A program made the position numbers and the translations under genes. The notes below the pieces were generated by a model. The model saw nothing but the letters and a program-made list of their open reading frames with translations, had not been told where the DNA came from and did not search any database. From contig JAKAFF010000091.1 of NCBI GenBank assembly GCA_021818045.1, positions 1 through 6,202 of the forward strand: a stretch of DNA of 6,202 nt, written 5' to 3'. The number at the start of each line of letters is the position of its first letter. Within the stretch, counting starts at the first letter, position 1. The DNA comes from a bacterium. Its GTDB lineage: Bacteria > Chlamydiota > Chlamydiia > Chlamydiales > SM23-39. Positions 1-5,398 of the stretch are shown in pieces.

Positions 1-678
1 GGTTTTGTTCCCGCTGAGATTGGTGGTGTAGATCCTGACAAGATGATCGTCGTGCCATTGGTATTGCACGATGTATCCTTGAGGAGATTTTTCAGAAACG
101 AGGTGATAATTGTGGAGTAAGGTGAGCGTTCCTCCATAGGGACTATCTATAGTTGGCTGGAATTTGCAAAGCATGTAGAACCTGACGGTCCCATCCGGAA
201 CGACGATGGAGATGCCGCCGTCTTGTGCCCTATCCAGATACTGGTTTTTGAGGTTGGTTTGCGCCGAGATCCACCCCGTCTTGGTGTTTGCAACGCCTTT
301 GCTTTCTTCAATCAAGGTTTTGTAACGAACGGTTGCGTGTTTTTTTGGTTTCTTTTTCTTTGGCTTTTCTTGAGGATAATACAATACGTCCGTGCCATTG
401 GGCTCTTTTGTGGAGATCGTGTCCGATATGCGTTGGTGAGTCAAAAATAAGTGGTTCAACAAAGGCAGCGGCCCTAAGCTGCTTATGTAGGCCTTTTTGA
501 GAGAAATGGGCCTGGCTCCTTGGACCGTGTAGTCTTCGTCAAGCGTGTAAAAGTCTCCGGTAATGACGCTCACTCCATTGACGAGCGTCGAGGGGTCGTT
601 TTCTGTCACGATACTTACATGGGATGTCTCTGCTGTAAGAGAGATGATAAGCACGAGGAAAAAAAATAGGGCTTTCAT
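1..678 (-). CDS. Secreted RHS/YD-repeat-like protein, N-terminal part (runs off left edge)
   Basis: The minus-strand frame is open from ATG 678 to the window edge without a stop (226 codons), so the C-terminus is missing. It begins with a signal peptide: MKA, then a hydrophobic stretch at residues 4-14, with probable cleavage after Ala16 (S-L-T-A). Residues 26-66 follow a pattern I associate with the start of large RHS-repeat (DUF6531-like) secreted proteins: ENDPST-VNGVSVITGDFY, an acidic segment, then V-GA-PISL-KAY. A lysine/proline-rich stretch at residues 105-113 (KPKKKKPKK) interrupts an otherwise beta-prone sequence, and residues after 150 contain aromatic beta-type segments. A weak Shine-Dalgarno (AGAGGG, 683-688) lies 4 nt before the ATG. 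If it is a full RHS protein it would be exported across the inner membrane and act at the surface or outside the cell. The family assignment comes from motif memory only; the YD repeats would lie outside the window. The coding frame itself is well supported. Confidence 0.72.
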   Translation of the reverse strand, partial: MKALFFFLVLIISLTAETSHVSIVTENDPSTLVNGVSVITGDFYTLDEDYTVQGARPISLKKAYISSLGPLPLLNHLFLTHQRISDTISTKEPNGTDVLYYPQEKPKKKKPKKHATVRYKTLIEESKGVANTKTGWISAQTNLKNQYLDRAQDGGISIVVPDGTVRFYMLCKFQPTIDSPYGGTLTLLHNYHLVSEKSPQGYIVQYQWHDDHLVRIYTTNLSGNKT

Positions 679-703
679 GCGACCCTCTAAAATAGGAGGA
701 GGG

Positions 704-730
704 AAGATAGCATAAATTTTTTTATGGCAA
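704..730 (-). promoter_or_regulatory. Possible promoter of the RHS-like gene
   Basis: On the minus strand, TTGCCA (730-725) is followed after 15 nt by TATCTT (709-704), about 26 nt before the ATG at 678. The hexamers resemble a sigma70/sigma66 promoter, but the spacer is shorter than the usual 16-18 nt. The spacer is an A/T tract holding a 6-bp inverted repeat (CATAAA/TTTATG, 711-726). This is a weak call. Confidence 0.3.
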
Positions 731-744
731 AAGTATTTCTGTAA

Positions 745-799
745 CTATACACAAATGAGTTCAAAAGTTGGATTTTCGGCTGAACTCATTTGTGTATAG
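745..799. repeat. Perfect 19-bp inverted repeat with 17-nt loop
   Basis: The left arm CTATACACAAATGAGTTCA (745-763) and right arm TGAACTCATTTGTGTATAG (781-799) are exact reverse complements, separated by 764-780. Pairing stops at both ends (744/800 and 764/780 mismatch). It lies 24 nt past the stop of the lipoprotein gene and 67 nt before the RHS-like start, between two genes on the same strand. A transcript would form a long but AT-rich hairpin (6 G/C pairs of 19). No U tract follows on either strand, so it is not a standard intrinsic terminator, though it could end or protect the sucC operon mRNA. Fifteen nt of the arm recur at 2360-2374, which points to a dispersed repeat. No target-site duplication flanks it. 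Confidence 0.93.
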
Positions 800-822
800 G
801 TTGCGCAAGAGGTCTAATGTTT

Positions 823-1218
823 CTACCGATTGCCGAGTGAGGTGATGAGACGCAAAATGCGATCTAGCTCCGCTTGTGCTTCAGATGAAGAAGGAGCAGA
901 TCCCGCTTGGATCATCCGATATAGAGCCTCTCTTTCTTCCAAAAAGAGGTTTGGCGAGGATTCCCTCTTCTCTTCGTATTTGTCCACTTGTCTGCGAATG
1001 AGGGCCAGCTGCGCCTCCTCAATTTCCAAAGAAAGGCGCGCCACCTCAGATTGTGCCTGGAGCCTTTCTTGCTCCGCAACTTCAAGCTTTTTTTGCAGTA
1101 GCGCGATGCGCAGCTTCTGCTTTCTAGGACTCGGTCCTTGCACCACCGCATCTTCAGAAAAATGAAAACACGACGATAACATCGAGGATGCACAAAGGAT
1201 CAAAACCCTTTTACTCAT
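823..1218 (-). CDS. Small predicted coiled-coil lipoprotein, unrecognised family
   Basis: A 131-residue protein. It starts MSKR with a short hydrophobic segment and a lipobox-like L14-S15-S16-C17, so export, lipidation at Cys17 and membrane anchoring are predicted. Residues 32-85 are rich in K, E, Q, L and A in a heptad-like pattern (KLRIALLQKKLEVAEQERL and onward) and should form one coiled coil. A short linker (SSPN, 87-90) and a second helical part (91-131, with a Ser-rich break near 108-112) follow. The ATG overlaps the M50 stop in an ATGA (1215-1218), so translation is probably coupled, and a GGAGA Shine-Dalgarno (1226-1230) sits 7 nt upstream. It is the last gene of the apparent sucC operon. 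I do not recognise a family. By position it may be a partner or substrate of the adjoining membrane protease, which is inference only. The short signal region makes the lipoprotein call likely rather than certain. Confidence 0.8.
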   Translation of the reverse strand: MSKRVLILCASSMLSSCFHFSEDAVVQGPSPRKQKLRIALLQKKLEVAEQERLQAQSEVARLSLEIEEAQLALIRRQVDKYEEKRESSPNLFLEEREALYRMIQAGSAPSSSEAQAELDRILRLITSLGNR

Positions 1219-2351
1219 TGCAGCTTCTCCACAAAGGAGCGAAAATCGGGATCAAAGCGCAGCATCATGAATGACTCTTCTTGTAGTACAGCTGTGAGAT
1301 TGAGTCCCCCAAACTGCCAAGCAGTTTGCAACCAGCCACCTGCAGGCTTGCCCTTTTTTTGATACGCAAAAGCGCGCGCATTGCGCAAAGCCGTTTGTTG
1401 AGTCTGAGAAATTTGAAATGCTTCTTTGGCCATCTGACATACAAAGGCATAGTTTTTGTGTTCTGCAGCAAGCTCGTGCAATAGCACCAAGCTATCGTCT
1501 GTTATTTGATCTTTTATCGGCAAGAGCAAATCGTAGGCCTCTTGTCTTTTTCCCTCTTTTGCTGCAAAAATTGCCAAATACTGCGCGGCATTTACCGCTA
1601 GCATTCCCCCTTTTTCTTGCACTTGCTTAAGAAGTACTTTCGCCTCTTCAATGCGCTCTTGTTGCAACAAGATTTCTGCTTGCATCATGAGTTGTTTGTT
1701 CTCTTCTTCTCGATCCGTCCTCGTCGCAAAGCGGCTTTTGCGCCACATGTCAAATCCTTGAAAGGCAAATAGGAAAAAAAAGGCTCCAATGAGGAGTTGC
1801 TGGATCATAAAAAAATAAAGCGCCATCAATGCAGCAATGAGTCCACTTGCAAAAAGAGATGCCTTAAAGCCTTTGACGCCAAATGCCCCCTCTAACACGA
1901 TGCGCAAGAGTTGTCCCCCATCCAGCGGCAAGACTGGAATGAGATTGACAATCGTCCAAAATAGGTTTGCGATTAAAGTCCAACGAACAATAAGAAAAAA
2001 GATCGAGTTTTTTGGACCTGCAACAGGGAGCAATGAGGCAGCTATCAAAAAGAGAAAAAAACCAAAAAGAGGACCATTAAGCGTGATGAGAAATTGCTTC
2101 CAAAAGGAAAGCTTCGGCCCATCATATGTGGTAACTCCGCCAAGAGCAATCAGTTGAATGCGAGCTTTTTGCTTAAATAGCACCGCCGTGAGCGCATGGC
2201 CAAATTCGTGCAGCAAAACAGAGACCAAAATGATGCCAAGCCAAATCACAGTGCCAATGAGGTTTTGGCTATTGATCCAGCCAATGAACGATGCAAAGAC
2301 CCAAAAAAGGGGGTGGATCGCAATGGGAATGCGGCCCGGAATCTCAATCAT
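1215..2351 (-). CDS. M50 (site-2-protease-like) membrane zinc metalloprotease with C-terminal TPR-like tail
   Basis: 378 residues. The intramembrane zinc protease core occupies about residues 1-205 and has roughly six hydrophobic segments (near 12-26, 31-59, 87-111, 117-142, 166-182, 184-200). The zinc-binding HEFGH is at 48-52 (His48, His52 ligands, Glu49 catalytic) and the second motif N-x-x-P-V-L-P-L-D-G-G is at 136-146, with Asp144 the third ligand. All key residues of the family are present. There is no PDZ domain of the RseP type; the short core resembles the SpoIVFB/Rip-like group. Residues 212-378 are soluble, helical and rich in Ala, Gln, Glu and Leu, resembling degenerate TPR repeats and probably binding a partner. 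Known members cut membrane-embedded substrates such as anti-sigma factors or remnant signal peptides; the substrate here is unknown. The start is ATG 2351, 9 nt after sucD, with no strong Shine-Dalgarno, which suggests coupling to sucD translation. The 3' end overlaps the lipoprotein gene by 4 nt. Confidence 0.9.
   Translation of the reverse strand: MIEIPGRIPIAIHPLFWVFASFIGWINSQNLIGTVIWLGIILVSVLLHEFGHALTAVLFKQKARIQLIALGGVTTYDGPKLSFWKQFLITLNGPLFGFFLFLIAASLLPVAGPKNSIFFLIVRWTLIANLFWTIVNLIPVLPLDGGQLLRIVLEGAFGVKGFKASLFASGLIAALMALYFFMIQQLLIGAFFFLFAFQGFDMWRKSRFATRTDREEENKQLMMQAEILLQQERIEEAKVLLKQVQEKGGMLAVNAAQYLAIFAAKEGKRQEAYDLLLPIKDQITDDSLVLLHELAAEHKNYAFVCQMAKEAFQISQTQQTALRNARAFAYQKKGKPAGGWLQTAWQFGGLNLTAVLQEESFMMLRFDPDFRSFVEKLQ
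1226..1230 (-). promoter_or_regulatory. Ribosome binding site of the lipoprotein gene
   Basis: GGAGA on the minus strand, 7 nt before ATG 1218 and inside the last codons of the M50 protease gene. It supports the chosen start and the ATGA overlap. Confidence 0.6.
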
Positions 2352-2359
2352 TTATATTT

Positions 2360-2374
2360 CTCATTTGTGTATAG
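2360..2374. repeat. 15-nt copy of the inverted-repeat arm, spanning the sucD stop
   Basis: The plus strand reads CTCATTTGTGTATAG, identical to the outer 15 nt of the right arm at 785-799. On the minus strand it encodes the last residues of SucD (from within Ala-Ile-His-Lys) and its TGA stop. No complementary arm lies nearby, so this is a half-site. A 15-nt identity inside 6.2 kb is very unlikely by chance (on the order of 1 in 100,000 for a given word). Confidence 0.85.
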
Positions 2375-3233
2375 CTTGTTTAATGGCCATGCCCATTTCA
2401 GCTGGACTTTGCGTAATAACAGCTCCCGCCTTTTGAAAGGCTGCATATTTGTCCGCAGCGGTCCCTTTTCCCCCCGAGATAATCGCGCCTGCATGTCCCA
2501 TCCTTTTGCCAGCTGGCGCAGTAGCACCCGCAATGAACACCGCAAGCGGCTTCGTGCAATGAGATTGCGCCCAAAGGGCCGCTTTTTCCTCCGCATCGCC
2601 CCCAATTTCTCCAATGAGTAAAATCGCCTCGGTTTGCGGGTCATCCTGAAAGAGTTTCAATACATCGATGAAATTGGTTCCATTGAGAGGATCTCCCCCA
2701 ATACCAACACAGGTAGATTGCCCAAGTCCTAGCTGCGTCGTCTGCCACACCGCCTCATATGTGAGTGTGCCCGATCTGGAGACGATCCCCACTTTGCCAG
2801 GTTTGTGGATATAGCCCGGCATGATCCCAATCTTGCACTGGCCCGGTGTAATGAGCCCCGGACAATTGGGCCCGATGAGTCGAGAGGTGGAATGGTTCAT
2901 CACGCGCTTTACTTCCATCATATCGCGGATCGGGATCCCCTCCGTGATACAGATGATGAGAGGGATTTTGGCCTCTTCAGCTTCCAAAATCGCATCCGCC
3001 GCAAAAGGTGCAGGAACAAAGATCAAAGAGGCATCGGGCTTTACTTCTTGGCACGCTTCCCAAACAGTATCAAAAATCGGCACTCCAAGAGTTTTTCCGC
3101 CTCCTTTGCCAGGAGTGACTCCCCCTACGATCAAGGTGCCATATTCTTGACACTGCATCGCATGGAAATTGCCCGCATGGCCCGTGATCCCTTGCACAAT
3201 CACTTTTGTATCTCGATTGACCAATATCGGCAC
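2361..3233 (-). CDS. sucD: Succinyl-CoA synthetase (ADP-forming) subunit alpha
   Basis: 290 residues, the usual length for the family. With SucC it converts succinyl-CoA, phosphate and ADP (or GDP) to succinate, CoA and NTP in the cytoplasm, the substrate-level phosphorylation step of the TCA cycle. The N-terminal CoA-binding Rossmann domain begins VIVQGITGHAG (11-21), with VGGVTPGKGG near 36-45. GPNCPG lies at 121-126, the VSRSGTLTYE segment at 151-160 and GEIGG at 208-212. The phosphorylated active-site histidine is His247 in GHAGAIISGGKG (246-257). The start is GTG 3233; the nearby ATG at 3235 is in another frame. The GGGAGG Shine-Dalgarno 5 nt upstream supports GTG. It is 2 nt from sucC, so the two subunits should be made together. 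The C-terminal residues and stop coincide with a 15-nt word shared with the inverted repeat at 745-799. Function is certain; nucleotide specificity is not readable here. Confidence 0.98.
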   Translation of the reverse strand: MPILVNRDTKVIVQGITGHAGNFHAMQCQEYGTLIVGGVTPGKGGGKTLGVPIFDTVWEACQEVKPDASLIFVPAPFAADAILEAEEAKIPLIICITEGIPIRDMMEVKRVMNHSTSRLIGPNCPGLITPGQCKIGIMPGYIHKPGKVGIVSRSGTLTYEAVWQTTQLGLGQSTCVGIGGDPLNGTNFIDVLKLFQDDPQTEAILLIGEIGGDAEEKAALWAQSHCTKPLAVFIAGATAPAGKRMGHAGAIISGGKGTAADKYAAFQKAGAVITQSPAEMGMAIKQAIHK

Positions 3234-3235
3234 AT

Positions 3236-4399
3236 CTACCTCCCAATAGACGCTACAGCATATTCTGCAGCTTGTTTGAGATCTTCAGCGGTGATGATTT
3301 TCAAGTGGCTCTCCTTAAAATGGCGCTTGCCCTCTTCCACATTCGTCCCTTCCATGCGCACGATGATCGGGACGTGGATTTTCTGCTCTTTGGCCGCATG
3401 CACGACCCCTTCTGCCAAAGTGGCACAGTTCATAATGCCGCCAAAAATATTGACGAGGACCGCTTTCACATTGGGATCGCTTAGAATGATCCGAAACCCT
3501 TGCGCCACTTTTTCCTTCGTAGCGCTGCCCCCCACATCGAGAAAATTGGCAGGAGATGCACCGCAAAGCTTGATGATGTCCATCGTCGCCATGGCAAGAC
3601 CTGCTCCATTGACCATACATCCAATTTGCCCATGCATGGCAATATAGGCTAAATCTGCCTCTCGCGCCGCCGCCTCTTGGGGAGAGCCTTGGGCGGCATC
3701 ATACAATGCAGCCATCTCTTTGTGCCGAAATAAAGCGTTATCATCAATCGATAACTTCGCATCAAGCGCCATCAATTTGCCATCTTGCGTTTGAACCAAG
3801 GGATTGATTTCGAGTAAAGAGGCGTCCACTTCGACAAAACACTTAGCCAGATGTTGCGCAAATAATGCTCCGTGTTTTGCAAGATGCCCTTCCCATCCCA
3901 TGAATTTCGTCAAACGAAGCAGCTGAAAAGATCGCAGCTTCCCGTCTAAGCCAAAGGGCAGTTTCAAAATCTTTTCGGGAGTTTTTTGCGCCACTTCCTC
4001 AATGTCCATGCCCCCTTCACGTGACGCGATCAGCAAAGGACACGCCAGATTTCGATCGACAAGAGCTCCAATATAGTACTCTTTGGCAATATCTACAGGC
4101 CGAGATAACAGCACTTTTTCAGCCACGATCCCATCAGGGCCTGTTTGCCGATTGACCATTTTCATGCCAATGAGCATTTTCGCTGTATGCGCAATCTCGT
4201 CGAGCCCTTTGGCAAATTTGACGCCCCCTGCTTTGCCGCGCCCCCCTGCATGCACCTGAATTTTCAACACCGCCTCGCGCAAGTGATGCCGCTCAGCAAT
4301 CTCCACCGCTTCATGGGCGCTTGTTGCAACCCAAAAATCGGGAACTTCAATGCCATGCTCTTTCAAGATGTTTTTCGCTTGATACTCGTGAAGATCCAT
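3236..4399 (-). CDS. sucC: Succinyl-CoA synthetase (ADP-forming) subunit beta
   Basis: 387 residues, typical of SucC (about 385-390). It is the nucleotide- and succinate-binding partner of SucD. The ATP-grasp domain starts MDLHEYQAKNILKEHGI (1-17). Lys46 and the glycine-rich QVHAGGRGKAGGVK (48-61) contact the nucleotide. LLEINPL (195-201) and DAK (213-215) carry the Mg2+-binding acidic and Asn residues. The C-terminal ligase/CoA domain has GCMVNGAGLAMATMD (260-274), NFLDVGG (285-291) and VNIFGGI (316-322). All expected motifs are intact. The ATG at 4399 matches the family's N-terminus, but no clear Shine-Dalgarno precedes it. It heads a likely four-gene operon (sucC, sucD, M50 protease, lipoprotein) and is divergent from ftsY with 60 nt between the starts. 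I recall the same divergent ftsY/sucC order in Chlamydia trachomatis. Confidence 0.98.
   Translation of the reverse strand: MDLHEYQAKNILKEHGIEVPDFWVATSAHEAVEIAERHHLREAVLKIQVHAGGRGKAGGVKFAKGLDEIAHTAKMLIGMKMVNRQTGPDGIVAEKVLLSRPVDIAKEYYIGALVDRNLACPLLIASREGGMDIEEVAQKTPEKILKLPFGLDGKLRSFQLLRLTKFMGWEGHLAKHGALFAQHLAKCFVEVDASLLEINPLVQTQDGKLMALDAKLSIDDNALFRHKEMAALYDAAQGSPQEAAAREADLAYIAMHGQIGCMVNGAGLAMATMDIIKLCGASPANFLDVGGSATKEKVAQGFRIILSDPNVKAVLVNIFGGIMNCATLAEGVVHAAKEQKIHVPIIVRMEGTNVEEGKRHFKESHLKIITAEDLKQAAEYAVASIGR
3239..3244 (-). promoter_or_regulatory. Ribosome binding site of sucD, formed by the last sucC codons
   Basis: GGGAGG on the minus strand is the Gly-Arg codon pair that ends SucC, followed by its TAG and then, after AT, the sucD GTG. 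The spacer is 5 nt. It decides the GTG start and implies translational coupling of the two subunits. Confidence 0.8.
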
Positions 4400-4459
4400 C
4401 GGTTTTGTCCATTAAGAGGATATCTATAAAGTGCCTCTTTATGTTAGACTCTACTACAA
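4400..4459. promoter_or_regulatory. Divergent sucC/ftsY intergenic region
   Basis: Only 60 nt separate the two start codons, so both promoters should lie here or inside the neighbouring genes. AT-rich -10-like words are present: TATAGA on the minus strand (4428-4423) for sucC, and TATAAA (4425-4430) or TATGTT (4440-4445) for ftsY. None has a good -35 at normal spacing. A 6-bp inverted repeat AAGAGG/CCTCTT (4414-4419 and 4434-4439) encloses these words and could be an operator-like site or chance. Neither gene has a recognisable Shine-Dalgarno. Confidence 0.45.
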
Positions 4460-5335
4460 ATGTTTGGATTTTTCAAAAAACTTCTCTCTCCTCTATCAAA
4501 GAAAATTCGATCCCTCTTCGCAGGGCCCCAAAATACCGAGCTGTTTGAGCGCCTAGAACAAATCTTCTACGAGGCCGATTTGGGAGCCGCTCTCTCATTG
4601 GAGCTCGTAAACAAGGTGCGCGCGCTTTACCAAAAAAATCCCACCCTTTCCCCCGATGATCTATTGGCATTTGTAAAGACAGAGCTTTTACAAACGTTTC
4701 CACCACAACAACCGACACCCGTCACATTCCCTCACATCATTCTCATCGTCGGCGTCAATGGAAGCGGCAAGACCACTACACTTGCAAAACTTGCCTCTTA
4801 TTACACCCGTCAAAAGAAAAAAGTGCTCATCGTAGCTGGAGACACGTTTCGGGCAGCCGCCATCGAACAATTAGAGACATGGGCTCACAAAATCGGCGTC
4901 GAAATCTTGAAGGCCACCCCAAATAGCGACCCGTCAGGCATTGTATTCGATGCCTTAGCTGCAGCTAAAGCCAGACACATCGATATCACCCTGATCGACA
5001 CAGCGGGCAGACTCCACAACAAAACCGATCTCATGCAAGAGCTGGCCAAAATGCGAAAGGTGTGCCAAAAACAGATCCCCGATGCACCCAACGAAACGCT
5101 CCTCATCCTCGATGCCACAGTTGGCCAAAATGCGCTGGATCAAGCCCTCAGCTTTCACACATTCACGCCCATCACCGGTATCGTGCTCACAAAACTCGAT
5201 GGCTCCGCAAAAGGGGGCATTGCCCTCGCCATTCAAAGACAGCTCGGCATCCCCATCCGCTGGATCGGCACGGGCGAGGGCGCAGAAGATCTCGCCCCCT
5301 TCGATGCTCAAGAGTATATCGACGCCCTAATCTAA
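4460..5335 (+). CDS. ftsY: Signal recognition particle receptor FtsY (SRP GTPase)
   Basis: 291 residues. This receptor GTPase docks the Ffh-4.5S RNA-ribosome complex at the inner membrane and hands nascent membrane proteins to SecYEG. The long acidic A domain of E. coli FtsY is absent, as in many bacteria. The protein opens with a basic amphipathic stretch (MFGFFKKLL, then KKIRSLF at 14-20), likely the membrane-binding helix, and the helical N domain (about 20-90). The G domain is complete: P-loop GVNGSGKT (98-105), DTFRAAA (128-134), DTAGR (180-184), TKLDGSAKGG (244-253) and the closing GTGE (270-273) with DLAPFD (277-282), the FtsY-type ending. The absence of a Met-rich M domain separates it from Ffh. 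ATG 4460 fits the family N-terminus, although no Shine-Dalgarno precedes it. It is divergent from sucC and 63 nt upstream of the next gene. Confidence 0.97.
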   Translation: MFGFFKKLLSPLSKKIRSLFAGPQNTELFERLEQIFYEADLGAALSLELVNKVRALYQKNPTLSPDDLLAFVKTELLQTFPPQQPTPVTFPHIILIVGVNGSGKTTTLAKLASYYTRQKKKVLIVAGDTFRAAAIEQLETWAHKIGVEILKATPNSDPSGIVFDALAAAKARHIDITLIDTAGRLHNKTDLMQELAKMRKVCQKQIPDAPNETLLILDATVGQNALDQALSFHTFTPITGIVLTKLDGSAKGGIALAIQRQLGIPIRWIGTGEGAEDLAPFDAQEYIDALI

Positions 5336-5343
5336 AATCCATG

Positions 5344-5373
5344 TTGGCATCCACAAAACTTTTGTGTTAAGAT
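5344..5373 (+). promoter_or_regulatory. Probable sigma70/sigma66-type promoter with palindrome in the spacer
   Basis: TTGGCA (5344-5349), an 18-nt spacer and TAAGAT (5368-5373) give a good match to the housekeeping promoter consensus. Transcription would begin near 5380, about 20 nt before ATG 5399. The spacer contains the palindrome CACAAAA-C-TTTTGTG (5352-5366), a possible repressor site. No T tract follows it, so a terminator for ftsY is less likely. The call rests on pattern only. Confidence 0.5.
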
Positions 5374-5398
5374 CTTGCGACCGATTTGTTAGGGTTTG

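Noticed and set aside
223..450. Plus-strand frame with a hydrophobic run (WFLFLWLFL)
   Set aside because: It is antisense to the lysine-rich part of the RHS-like gene; the apparent membrane segment is the complement of Lys codons.
745..799. Intrinsic terminator for the sucC operon
   Set aside because: The stem is AT-rich and neither side has the required T tract, so it is reported as an inverted repeat only.
745..799. Insertion sequence ends or MITE with target duplication
   Set aside because: No matching direct repeat flanks the arms, and the 17-nt interior is too short to be a known element. A repeat family remains possible.
830..1165. Plus-strand frame opposite the lipoprotein gene
   Set aside because: Ser/Arg/Cys-rich mirror of a coiled-coil gene. 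The minus-strand frame has a Shine-Dalgarno, a lipobox and an operon overlap.
2196..2621. Plus-strand open frame (141 codons) across the M50 start and sucD end
   Set aside because: It is antisense to both genes and shows no motif, no Shine-Dalgarno and no plausible protein composition.
2805..3647. Long plus-strand open frame (280 codons) opposite sucD and sucC
   Set aside because: It is fully antisense to two certain genes. Its product is His/Pro/Arg-rich with no recognisable motif, as expected from a shadow frame in conserved coding DNA.
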